From Talinum fruticosum (lineage: Eukaryota > Streptophyta > Magnoliopsida > Caryophyllales > Talinaceae), in NCBI GenBank assembly GCA_021018815.1, contig JAITYX010000042.1, positions 1,255,001 through 1,319,000 of the forward strand: a stretch of 64,000 bases of DNA, written 5' to 3'. The notes beneath the pieces are model-generated. The model was not told the origin of the DNA and searched no databases. It was given only the letters and a program-made list of their open reading frames with translations. The position numbers and the translations under genes were made by a program. Positions 50,190 through 61,963 of the stretch are shown piece by piece; position 1 is the stretch's first letter; each line of letters begins with the position of its first letter.

Positions 50190-51636
50190 CTAATTTCGAG
50201 CAGCTTCTCTAACCCCACCGGAAACTATGGCATTCACAAACTCATCCATTGCCTTAATCGAAGACCCCTTAAACCCTGAACCATCCTCCTCTTTTACAGA
50301 ATCTCTCAGCTTCTTTCCAGCTTCCACCGCCTTCTTCTTCATCTCCATGCCGCCGCTCCTTCTTCTCTCTCCAAAACAAACTCCACCACCCTCTTCACCT
50401 CCTCCTTGGTCACATTCCCCTCCAACCCTCTCGTCAGCTCCACCGCTACCCCCATTTCCTCCACCAGCATCTTCGAATTGTAGGCCTGCTCCGCCGCCAA
50501 CGGCCACGTTATCATCGGGATTCCCTCTCTCAGCCCTTCCAACACCGAATTCCACCCACAATGGTTCAGAAACCCCCCGTTGATTCGTGGTTTAGTATCC
50601 CCATTTGAGGCCCCCATTTATGCACTAATATCCCCTGTTTGTTCTTCTTCACACGCTCCTCGAATCCATCCGGTAGCCATTCGGATCGGAATTCTCCGTT
50701 AATGTCGAACCCGAATGGAGGCCGAATCACCCACAAAAAGACTTCCCACTGAGCTCTAAACCCATGGCTAATTCCATCATTTGGATTGGAGAAACTGTGT
50801 TTTGCGACCCGAACGAAATGTACAAAACAGAGTCGGGTTTCTGGGAATTTAGCCACTGAATGCATTCTTCCGAAGAGAGAGAAAATTATCTATCGATGAA
50901 GGAATCAAGGGCCCTACTCCCCAGACTGGCTTTTTAAGGTAATTCCGGAGAATCTCGAGCCCTGGTTCAAATTCGTCAACTGAATTACAGAGCCACCCGG
51001 AACTTCCCATCGAAAACTTAAATTGGGGTCTGAAAGCCCGTGACCATTCATCCGACCCGTCGGCGTACCTCAAGAAGCGGTGGAGCTGGGAGCGTTGGAA
51101 GCGGTGGTTCTCTGGAAATCCCGGCAAGGGGAAGTCATCGTCGTCGGAGAAGTTCCGGTGGGGAGATCGAGCCAGAGGGAGATGAAGGCGGCTGTGCCAT
51201 ACGCGCTGCAGGTGGTGAAGGAGATCCCAGGGAGCCGAAGCTCCTAGCGACGGGATCAGCCCACCCAAGGAAGACGTCGAATATGATGCAGAGAGGGGGC
51301 GGTTGGGGGAGAAGTGGTTGGAGATGAAGTGGCGGAGATGGGGTTCGAGAGAGGAGGAAGCACGGAAGAGGGAGACGAAGAGGGGGAGGGGAGTTTGTCG
51401 GTGTTCTCGACGCCTGGAGGGAGGCCGTAGTCGGAGCCGTCGAAGGGAAGCTCGGCGACGTGGACGGCGGAGGAGGTGAGTTTTGGGCGGATGAGTTGGG
51501 CGTTGAGAGGAGTGGTGAGAATGGTGATGGTGAAGTGGGTTCGGACTTGGAGGCGGTGGGCGAGCTCGATGAAGGGGCGAATATGGCCATGCGCCATGAA
51601 CGGAAGCATGAGGATGTGCTCTGTTTCAGACCCCAT
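50190..51636 (-). CDS. UDP-glycosyltransferase, UGT92A-like, copy A, with many frameshifts
   Basis: This is a cytosolic family 1 glycosyltransferase that would move sugar from UDP-glucose to a small molecule; the acceptor is unknown. It is a single exon starting [21 protein letters not shown], where the His of GHxxP is the expected catalytic base. Conserved blocks appear in order but in changing frames: [67 protein letters not shown], and the PSPG box (WGPQMGILNHESTGGF, then [11 protein letters not shown], then WPLAAEQ). I count about eight breaks, each fixed by one added base, mostly in C, G or T runs (for example 51160-51163 and 50573-50578). No in-frame nonsense substitution is needed to explain the breaks. 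It is either a pseudogene or a badly called intact gene. It is a tandem paralogue of 60520-61963. Confidence 0.8.
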
Positions 51637-53146
51637 GCTCTCTCTTCCCTCTCCCTCCAAAGATGATCAACTTCAAACTCACCTTAGGAATGGCAAGTGA
51701 GACTTTCCAGCCTCCTACAGAATGGCAAGTGGGCCTTTTGAATGATGACGAGCACCCGTGATATTCGAAGCACCGTAAATAACATATTGGAAATTACGTA
51801 TAAAATTCATATAAATATAAATGAATATTAAAAAAATAAAAAAGTATAAATCAATTTGTTAAAAAGCCAGTGATAATAAATCAATATAAACCATATAGAA
51901 ATGAACATAAACACACAGAAATAAGTTGTTAAATAAAAAACAAATATAAATTAACAAACATAACTAAATATAAAAGAACATAAACGAATATAAAACATAT
52001 AAATTATATTTTTCATGTAAAGCTAAACATGCTTAAAGGAACATAAACGAATATAAAACATATAAATTATATTTTTTCATGTAAAGCTAAACATGCTTAA
52101 AGTTTAGCTCTTTATAAAAGTAATTTTTATTGTATTTTTATATAAAATATATGAAATTTTAAAATGCAAAAGTACAACCACGTTTTTCTTTTGCATGAAT
52201 GCTTTTCATAAGACAAATTATTATTTTTAAAACAAAAAATTAGGTGTAAAGAAGTCATTTTTTATGGCTTAACTTTTAACTTTTTTGATAAAAACTTGTT
52301 TTAGAAAAAAAAAAGGGGGATTTGCATTATTTTCATGTATCACAAGACCACAGGTCGACATTAGCAAGCTTTATTTCAGAAATGATCTCAAAAATAATTA
52401 CCCAAATTTAATTGATTGTTTTTTAAGTTTTATGTTAGAAATGATATTAGAAATAATTACCCGAATTTAATTGGTCATTTTTTTACTATTTTACAAAATG
52501 GTCAATGAACTTCAATATTAACACTACATTATATTATATGTCCACACTATAGAGATTCTTTTCAAAATTTTATTTCATTTACAATTGATTTACGTATTTT
52601 ACATAATATATTCAACCTCTCATAAGCTGTCAATGAACCGAAGAAAAATATTTTTAAACTTAGTTTAACTTATGGTCAACACCTTCTATAACGATTGTAC
52701 AACAAAGAGGATGAACTTGGGGAAGGCCAAGAGAAACACAGCAAACATTGCAGGAAAGTGTTGCTAAGTAGGATTGACAAAAATCATAAATACCTCCAAT
52801 TCAGTTACCCAAATTTGTATGTTTATGAAAGATCAGGGTTTAAAGGTAATATTTTTCACTGAAATTAAATTTTAGACAACTAGTTATATTCAAATGGAAA
52901 ATTGAATCGGTTCAGGTCACATATGTTCACTAGATTTTGTGAAGCAACTCCGACATAAATGTTTGCTAATTAGATTTAAACACAATTTTGGACCAAAATC
53001 TATATTTATCAAAAATTCGGACAATTAAATTGGACTGGAAAATTCAGATTTAGATTACTTACAAATATAATTTTAACTAGAGTATTAACTAGTTTATACA
53101 ACAAATTTAGACATCAATATATATATCTTATACCTAAAAGTTTATA
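51637..53146. other. UGT copy A upstream region and AT-rich DNA with small tandem repeats
   Basis: The first 100-200 bases should be the UGT promoter. At 51976-52101 a 63-bp unit (GAACATAAACGAATATAAAAC at its start) is present twice, nearly identical. At about 52370-52480 a roughly 70-bp unit containing AGAAATGAT and AATAATTACCC is loosely duplicated. There is no gene. Confidence 0.6.
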
Positions 53147-56100
53147 TATAACACCCAAAACACCCCTAGGAGCATTACATCGTCGAGTTTTTCAAAAACC
53201 TCCCAAGACTCTTTCGGGTGTTAGTTTGGCTTTATAATTCCGACGTAAGGTAATAGAGGAAATTTTTCCAAAAAGTTGACTATTTTCTAAAAATTTCGAC
53301 GAGATTTCGTTTGTAATATGGTATATCCCTAAGGCTTGAAAGCCTTAAAACCCTGCATAAAACCACGAGTATAACTCAACAACCACACGCCGAGTCCAAC
53401 CAATCATGCATACAAACTTAAAAGCAGTCTAAATGGTTCATTATACATCTGGTACAAACTATATGAACCGAATTACAAGCTACAACACGTAGAAACATGG
53501 AATGCATGTCGGCTTGAGTCACTTCGAGCAATTGGCAATCCGCAAACAGCAAGCAATCAACAAAGGTCCAGAATATGCTAAGTACATATCACACCTTCCG
53601 AGAGGGTCCACAATATGCTAAGTACATATCACACTTTCTAAGAGTGTACCTGCAACACTGGAAGGGAAAAAAGGGAAATTTGTGGGGTGAGCAAGCCACG
53701 AGCTCATCGGAAAGTTTTACACTTTTAAAACGGAAATTCTTTACACATACTACTCATAATGATAAAATCGGTGAAAATATAACAACGTAATACAAATCTG
53801 GATACTTTTCAATGAAATCCCTTGAAATCATTTGCAACATATAGGTCATAACACTTCAATCATTTAAAGATACAATTTCGCAATCAATAGCAACTCTTTT
53901 TGGAACCGAATCAACTTTAAACAAGGTGGTGCAACCACCTACACTTTTTCGAATGCTCTCAATAAAAACCGAAACATTTCAACTAAATCACTTCTCATGA
54001 ATCACTTTCAATGAATCTCTTTTGGCGAATCACTTCCTAGGTTGTGGACTCGGACTAGCGCTTCGCAATTTCTCATAATTTTTCTTATTTATCCGGGGTG
54101 CGACCTCAAATGAAAGGCTCCGGGACCTATCTAGGAAGATTCCAATCGGGCGTCTGCTACACCGGAACCCCTAGCTAGCTACCCCAAGCTAGAATCCTTC
54201 CTTATACTAAACGATCCTAGCAAAATCGATTTAAAACAATTTCTTTTAACACATTCACTTATCAAGCTTGTTTGAACAGTATTCTCAATCGGTTTCACTT
54301 CTTCGAAATACGATTTCACAATTGAAAAGCATATATCATGAAAATCGCATTCAAGTACCAATTTGTGTAAAACATAGAACTCCTTTCAAAACTAACTTTT
54401 GAACAGACATTTGGAATCAAGTTGCTTTACAAGCCGAGTATTTCCATGATAAGGTTCAACATCCAAAGCTAGCATATTTATTCAAGTATTCACGCAAGTA
54501 TCTCACATCTACTCATATTCATCCATATTCTACTCAAGCAAGAATCCCCGATTTCCATATGCGTAATTCTCGTCTCACCCTACTTCCAAAACCACAATTA
54601 ATCAATATAGATACATATTCTCTTGATACTCCAATTTCTCGTTCCTCTTCTATACCCCAATATTCGTTTTTCCTTAACTCCATTCACTTTCAAGCTTAAC
54701 GAGTCTAAGAACTAAAACTCCTTTTGAGCCACAATAACCACAACTAATTACCACTTAACCCAAAAGTCCCAATTCCTCACCAGTGGTTATCTTCGTCAAT
54801 TTCTTATATCACGTCCTCACATTACTAATCAACTCTTTCTTGACCATATTCAATCATATAACTCTTAATCTCACTTCTTTACTCAAATTCCTCTAGCTCG
54901 CTTATCTTCAAATTTAACTCAATCTCAAAGACTTATATATGTTCTACACCCAATTTGACCTACACCTACACCTTCCCTACCCCAATTATGCATTATTCAA
55001 GATAAACTCACACTTCCTCTTTATACTCCAAATCATTATTTCCCAATATCACTAATTACCTTCCAACGCACTTGAGTTCAAAAAGTCCTTAAGCTCAATT
55101 AACTCACAATTCGTACCCAAATCACAATTTCTTCATCCTTAATTACTAATTGGAACTTCAATATTACTCCTCGGACTTAAGCAATCTAACTCCATCATAA
55201 TATCTAGATTCCCAATTCAGCCTTAATACTCAATCAGATTCTCTCGGTTTCTAATTCAGCTTTAACTACTTGCTAAATTCATTCTATAGCATAACTATTC
55301 AATATTTACAACAAACATTCAACATTCACAACAAAATTCAATTGGGTATCGAAATTACTACCCACCTTGAATTTTAGGGTTTGAATGATTGATTTGGGTT
55401 GGTTTCCATCCTCCTCCTCATCGATCTGTCTCTACCCATGTAACGCCCCAAACCCATAATCACGGGTTTTAGACTAAGCAAGCCGCTAGTCGATGATTAG
55501 CGCAATGGAAAGTAGGTCGAGGGCATTACCGCCGCCCTTACCGGAGGAAAGGGCAAGGCTATAATAATAGATACGTTTCTAACCCTACTTACTTGCTTTT
55601 GCCACTAACGACAAGTGTCTCATGATAAAGCATAAACTTTAACTTGTACGAAGATTATGCATAAGTATAGACTACGATCCGGTAAACTACGACAACGGCA
55701 CTTAACCCTTGATACTCCAACTAGGTTGTCATCTGCGAGCCTCTAAGGCCTTAATGGACCTTTGCTTCAAATCTTCCACACCTTTACCTAAAACAAAACA
55801 AGAAAACATTTTCGAAATATGAGCCGAAGCTCAATACGTTCACTATCATGCGAGTAAATAATAGTTATGAAGTAATTGAGTTGAGCGCATGCATTTCAAT
55901 TCATTTGTAAATGAGGGAGAGTGAATCATCATGTAAAGCTGTTGCTAATTAATTATCCGAATGGATCCCTTTACGATCATCGGGTTTCCCTAAACGCATG
56001 TGCACACACCTGCACCGATCGGATAATCCGATTGAAGGCGGTTAACCGTTACAGGGTTACCAACCTGGATATTGGGCGTACCAAATAATGGCACTTGATG

Positions 56101-56486
56101 GACGGGTCCATATTAATGATGGCAAATATTATTTGCAAACAATTCTTTATTGTTGTTAATGTCGGCCATATCCGGCCTTGATTTATAAATAAAACATTGA
56201 AGGGCACGATCAATGAATGTACCTTGAGTTGACATCCCTTCTTCTTTTTCTTTATGGGCGGAATCCGGATGAACGCACGACGCCGGTGCTTGTGCTTGAC
56301 GACCTTAATTAGGAATATAAGAGTTTTATTAATAAACTGAATTTTTATGGCTTATTTATTTATTAAATCATTTCAAACATACTTGAAATGAAAATTAATA
56401 AAGTTAGCTTCTACTAAAGAATATTAATGTTATCTTTAATTCATATGACTGATTATCTTATCTTATTTTATATAATGCAAGCATAA

Positions 56487-56535
<49 letters not shown>

Positions 56536-59285
56536 TAAGCTCCTTCTAAAAGTGTATATAAACATATACAAGCACTACACCAAATACTTACTTTAAAATC
56601 AAAGAAAGATTATGCTTTTAATAAGCTGCTATTAGTCATTTTCTTACTTAAATACTTTCATTCTTTTATATACTTGTTTTCAAATTTTTCTAACCTTATT
56701 TTATTTTATGAGGGCATAACTAATTCCCCAAAGAGGCCAATTTCTCACATTTCAGTTTTACCACTGCCCAAAAATTAGATATTATCCTCAATCCTTCCTT
56801 AATCTCCTTATTAGGTTAAATATTTAAACTAATCAAAATATTCCGATTCGTAATTACTTGTGACTGTCCTTTACACGGTATTTGTCCATAAATATCCCTT
56901 ATACAGGGATTTGTCCATAAATGTCCTCCACACAGAGATTGTTCATGGTTTTTCTTCAATTTTCAGTATATCCAACATATATCAACTATCACCGGATTTT
57001 CCCAAATTTCATGAATCGAGTCATAAACAAATCATAATCCAACTTAAATCACCAAACGAGAAAAGAATACCAATTACAACTCAAATAGTTAAATTAAGTA
57101 CTAAAGAACCGAATACTGAAAATTAACCTAAAAATTAAATTGACGGAACCGAATCGAAAATTTTACCCTAAGCGGTTAGATGGAGGAGGTTAATTTAAGA
57201 GGAGTTTTTGAGGTGGTTGAGGGTGGTGGTTTGAGGATCGGAAGGTTGATCGAACGGAGCGAGGCGGCTGCGGGCGGAGCGATCGTCGGTGGTAGTGAGC
57301 GGCGCCGGTGACCGGCGAGGCGGCGGAGGCCGGACGGCTCGAGGGCAAGGGTAGCCGTGACTAACCCAGGCGAACCAGGGCGAAAAAAGACCAAATTCCG
57401 AGGAAAGATGGGGTGAGAACGTTGGTGTGCTTGGTGGTTGGTGGCTGAAGTGGTGACTGTGGGGTGGCGGTCAAGGCGAAACCGGCGGTGGCGGGTGGTG
57501 GTCGTTAGCGGCCGGCGGCGACCGAACAGGATGCCGAGGGGAGTGGCGGAGGCGATTTCTTGGCGTTGGCTGGTGGTTAGGGTTTCGATGAAGATCGGTG
57601 GTGTTGATGGTGGCGTCGAACCGGGGTGGCGGAACGAAGGCTGCGGCGGTGGCCGGTAGGCGGTGGCGGTGGTCATTAATGAAGGAGGAGGCGCGTTTTG
57701 GGTGTTTGAGGAGGAGACCGGTGAAGATGATGGCGGTGGCGTTGGTGGCTAGTTGGCGGCGGCTGTCGGCGTGGCGGAGGGCCGCCGATGTCGTCGGTGG
57801 GTGGTGAAAACAGGGCGGACGCAAGGCGAGAGGGGAAAGGGTTTCGGTGGAGAGAGAGGAGAGGGAGAGGGAGAGAGCTGAAATGGATTTAGGTTAAAAA
57901 ATGAAGCTGAACCATAAAGCTTAGCTTAAATACCCCCTTCTCCTCTCTTTAATTGGGCCGAGTGACCTAATTCCTCCGGCCCAATTTTTATTAGCACTCA
58001 TCCTAATCCAATGCCTTATCCCTGTCTATTTCTTAATCCTCCAAGCTTATTATTATCTTACTCATTAAGCTTATCTTAATATGAGAAATTTTATATTTAG
58101 TAATATTAAGTTTATAAGAATTATATTAATTTCATTCGTTTAAGGATTTTTAGAACTCAAAATAAATTAGCTATGTAATAATGTTAATTATCTTATGAGT
58201 CATGAAAATTTATAAAATATATTCATGCGTCGTCGTTGTCATCATCTCGGTTCCTGCATTTCAATCAACATTGACATATACATATATATATAAAAATATA
58301 TATATACTCATGTATGATATGAAAATATTTAAAAATTTGAAATGCACGCGCTCATGCTAATCGTGAATTAGGGATGGGGTGTTACAACCCACGTCCCTGT
58401 TCTATGCTCCGGCTCTACCCACCTCGGTCTACATTGCTCTACTCCTCTCGGTCCCGTTTTACCTCGAGCTCTCTTGCTTTCTTCGGTCCGGTTTCCGGCC
58501 CTCATTTTCCTTGCTCACCGGCGGCCTCTTCTTGTGTGGTCGTTTCTCCCTTTTGTTTCCGTTCGGGTTCTCGCTCTCTCCACTTCTTTGCTCTGTTTGG
58601 CTTCCGTTCTCTCGATCTCCTCTCTCGGTTTCTTCTCTCGGCTTCCGCTGCTCTCGGGTCTCTCTCTCGCTTTTCCTTCTTTTCTTTCTCCGGTGGTTTT
58701 CCTCTTCTCGACCTCCCTCTCTCTCACTTTCCCCTTTCGCTGCTCCGCTCGGGCCTCCCGAGCCCTCGCTCTCCCTTTGCCCATCGGCCGCGGCGTTCTC
58801 GCCGTTCGGGCGAGCCACCGGCCTCCTCTCTGTCTCTCGCGCTCTCTTCCTCCCTTTCTCTCTCTGTTTGTGTTTGTTCTATGGTTGTTCCTCTTCTTCT
58901 TCGTGCTCGTTCCGGTGCCCCGCCTCTCTTCTCACTTCACTTTCCTTCTTTATTCTCTCTCTCTCCACCGCTTAATTGTCGGTCCCCCAATCCCTATTGG
59001 ACCCCAATTAACCACTCCTTATGAATTAAGAGCAGACCTAATACTTACTTAGGGAGTTAAAAGTACTCGGGTTTTTATTTAACTAGTCCGGCGGAAAATT
59101 AAAAGTAAGAAATTAATATATTTTACTAATTATGGTTACGTGAATTGATAATAATTCGCTCAAATAAATTAACGAATATATACTCACGTATATATTTTTT
59201 AGTAATTCGACCTACTTTAATTAATTAAGGCTAAATAATTAGTTTAACTCATATAAATAACTAACTCAAAATTACGGGTCTTACA
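53147..59285 (+). mobile_element. Outer solo LTR (about 3.19 kb without its nested insert), probably Ty3/gypsy
   Basis: The element starts TATAACACCC (a TG start with G changed to A) and ends GGGTCTTACA. The five bases before it (53142-53146) and after it (59286-59290) are both TTATA, which fits a 5-bp target-site duplication. No gag, protease, reverse transcriptase or integrase sequence is present, so this is a solo LTR or an LTR-only derivative. A second LTR lies inside it at 55439-58386. The CT-rich stretch 58392-58975 belongs to this element and is not a gene, although it contains long open frames. Family assignment rests on the TGTAAC-type ends and is inferred. Confidence 0.75.
55439..58386 (+). 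mobile_element. Inner solo LTR (2,948 bp) nested in the outer LTR
   Basis: It starts TGTAACGCCCC and ends GGGGTGTTACA, so TG...CA is intact. The flanks are ACCCA at 55434-55438 and ACCCA at 58387-58391, an exact 5-bp target-site duplication. There are no internal coding domains. The GC-rich part (57176-57840) contains long overlapping frames on both strands rich in Pro, Arg and Gly; these are compositional and not protein-like. A (TA)n tract lies at 56490-56533. The ends resemble those of the outer LTR, so the two are probably related families. Confidence 0.88.
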
Positions 59286-60519
59286 TTATATTCTCATACT
59301 TACCTATCAGAAAAATTACATACTCGAAGCATAATAATAAAAATAAAAAAATAAAAACTGTCATAATTCAATAAACCCTAATAATTTGTGGAAACTACTT
59401 GGGTGCCCACAAACTCCCACTTTCTCTCTCTGTTTTGCTGCTTCTTCTTCCAAGCGGCATACCGTAAACAAATCATTTTGAAAATACCAAATTTTCAACC
59501 TCTCCATCAATGTCGCCAATACGAACCCCAGTTCAAAATAAGCGTAATATGAAGAAGAAGAAGAAAAAAAAAAAAAAAGAAAAATATGAAGATGAAAGAT
59601 GAACAAGAGCAATTGAAGAACAAGAAGATGAGTTAGCATAATCAAACCCACTAGATAAGTTGAAGAAAAACCCTAGAAACACATTTTAAAACTCTTCGTG
59701 AAACGTCGAGTAAAGAATGAAAGGTCTCCGACGAACTCAAAACCTTAAGTCCTAGTAATTGTTCACCTTCGGTTCTAACATTGTTCATTTTCAGCCAAAA
59801 TAGTGTTCATTTTTAACCTACGTATTGTTCATTGTCGAGTTGTTATCTTAGATCTACTCCAGAGTTGAACATTTTTTTTTAATTAAGCATTTTGTTTCTT
59901 CTAATTGAGCATTCTGTTTCTTATAGTTGAGCATTATGTCCTTAGTTTAAGCAAAGTTTTTTTCCAATGTGTTCATTGACAATCCCTATAAATGGTCACT
60001 GTAAATTCTAACATTGTTCACTTGTAACCAAAGTACTGTTCATTAACAATTTGTTTTATTTGAGTAATATTCACCCCCAATTCTAACATTCTGTTTCTTC
60101 AAAATTTTGTTCATTTTTAACCTAAATACTATTCATGATAAACTTTAATCAACATACATCTCTTTCTCCATTTTATAACTTCCCATCCACAAACTGATTG
60201 AGAAGATTTTTTTCACTTACAAAAAAAAACAATCTTCTTAAAAATTAAAATTTTGGTAACTGTTGACATATCCCTGAGATGACCTGGGAGTTTATGATAA
60301 ATTGCCTTCAGACATGCCCTTCGACTAAAGCATGGTTCACATTTCCCTTGGCTTGGCTACAAATGCTTGATGCTTCATGCTTCATGCATGCTCCATCACT
60401 CCACATCCCCTCTTCTCAGCTCACACCACCGCCGCCGCCGCCACCATCACTGACCGGAGCTCCGCCCTCTCCATCAACCGCCACTCCATGTCTCATCAGA
60501 GCGGCAAGTGCTAGTCATT
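59286..60519. other. Spacer between the LTR nest and UGT copy B
   Basis: About 59750-60130 holds many variants of TTGTTCA(C/T)TTTTAACC and GTTCATTTTC, a loose short-period repeat of unknown origin. A short GC-rich stretch with CCG repeats (60420-60450) follows. I see no gene. The 3' untranslated region of UGT copy B should occupy the last 100-200 bases. Confidence 0.5.
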
Positions 60520-61963
60520 TCAATCAGCTTCTTTAACACTACCGGAAACTATGGCACCCACAAAATCATCCATTGCTTTAACCGAAGACCCCTTAAACCC
60601 CATCTCCTCTTCCTCTCTCAGCGCATCTCTCAGCTTCTTCCCGGCTTCCACCGCCTTCTTTTTCATCTCCGAGCCGCCGCTACCTTCTTCTCTCTCCAAA
60701 ACCAACCCTACCACCTTCTTCACCTCCTCCTTAGTCACCTTCCCTTCCAATCCCGTCGTCAGCTCAACCGCCGCCCCCATTTCCTCCACCAGCATCTTCG
60801 AATTGTAGGCCTGCTCCGCCGCCAATGGCCACGTTATCATCGGCATCCCCTCTCTCAGCCCTTCCAACACCGAATTCCACCCGCAATGGCTCAGAAACCC
60901 CCCGTCGATTCGTGGCTCAATATCTCCATTTGAGGCCCCCATTTATGCACTAATATCCCCTGTTTATTGTTCTTCACACGCTCCTCGAAGCCATCCGGTA
61001 GCCATTCGGGTCGGAATTCTCCGTTAATGTCGAATCCAAATGGGGGTCGGATTACCCATAAGAATGGCTTCCCACTCAGTTCTAACCCCATAGCCAGTTC
61101 CATCATCTGGGTTGGGGAAATGGTGTTCTGCGACCCGAATGATATATATAAAACAGAATCGGGTTTCTGGGAATTTAGCCATTGAATGCATTCTTCCGAA
61201 GAGAGAGACGATTTATCTGCCGGTGAAGGAATCAAGGGTCCTACTCCCCAAATTGGCTTTTTGAGATAATTCCGGAGAATTTCAAACCCTAGAGGTTCGA
61301 TTTCCTCTACCGAATTACAGAGCCAGCCGGAACTTCCCATCGAAAACCTAAGCTGGGGCTGGAAAGCCCGCGACCATTGATCCGACCCATCGGCGTTCCT
61401 CAAGAAGTGGTGGAGCTGGGAGCAGCGGAAGCGGTGGTTCTCCGGGAATCCGGGCAAGGGGAAGTCCTCGTCGTCGGAGAAATTCCGATGGGGAGATCAA
61501 GCCAGAGGGGCATGTACGCGGCTGTACCATACGCGCCACCAGTGGTGAATGCTATTCCGGCGGACCCAAAGCTCTTAGCAACGGGGTCAGCCCATCCGAG
61601 GAAGTCATCGAAGATGACACAGAGAGGGGGCGGTGGGGGAGAAGTGAGTGGAGATGTAGTGACGGAGATGTGGCTCGAGAGACAAGGAAGCATGGAAGAG
61701 AGAAATAAACAAGTTGGGGGAGTTTGTCGGTGTTCTCGACGCCGGGGGAGGCCATAGTCGGAGCCATTGAAGGGAAGCTCGGCGACGTGGACGGCGGAAG
61801 AGGCGAGCTTGGAGCTAAGGAGGTGGGCGTTCAGAGGGGTGGTGAGGATGGTGATGGTGAAATGGGTTCGAGCTTGGAGGCGGTGGGCGAGCTCAATGAT
61901 CGGGCGAATGTGGCCCTGCGCCATGAATGGAAGCATAAGGATGTGCTCGGTTTCAGACCCCAT
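60520..61963 (-). CDS. UDP-glycosyltransferase, UGT92A-like, copy B, with frameshifts
   Basis: This is the same family and role as copy A. It is a single exon, starting [21 protein letters not shown] at 61963 and ending VKEAD at 60520. Long intact stretches are [19 protein letters not shown], then 61457-60891 (PGFPENHRF to HESTGGF, including [25 protein letters not shown]), and 60942-60520 (the end of the PSPG box with [11 protein letters not shown] and WPLAAEQ, then the C terminus). The final Gln of WPLAAEQ is usual for UDP-glucose users. Breaks lie near 61746 (two bases short in a C/G run), near 61690 and 61630, at the G run 61490-61493, and at the C run 60898-60903. The last two match breaks in copy A exactly. 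Fewer breaks than copy A suggest it is the better candidate for a working gene. Confidence 0.85.

Noticed and set aside
57176..57840. Long overlapping open frames on both strands rich in Pro, Arg and Gly
   Set aside because: They lie inside the inner solo LTR, are open on both strands because of high GC content, and match no domain pattern.
58374..59052. Open frames of about 200 residues rich in Ser, Leu and Phe
   Set aside because: They come from a CT-rich stretch of the outer LTR; three frames are open at once and none has a protein-like motif order.
60279..60536. Plus-strand open frame of 85 residues with a Pro run, next to UGT copy B
   Set aside because: It overlaps the UGT 3' end, the Pro run is a CCG microsatellite, and no family is recognisable.
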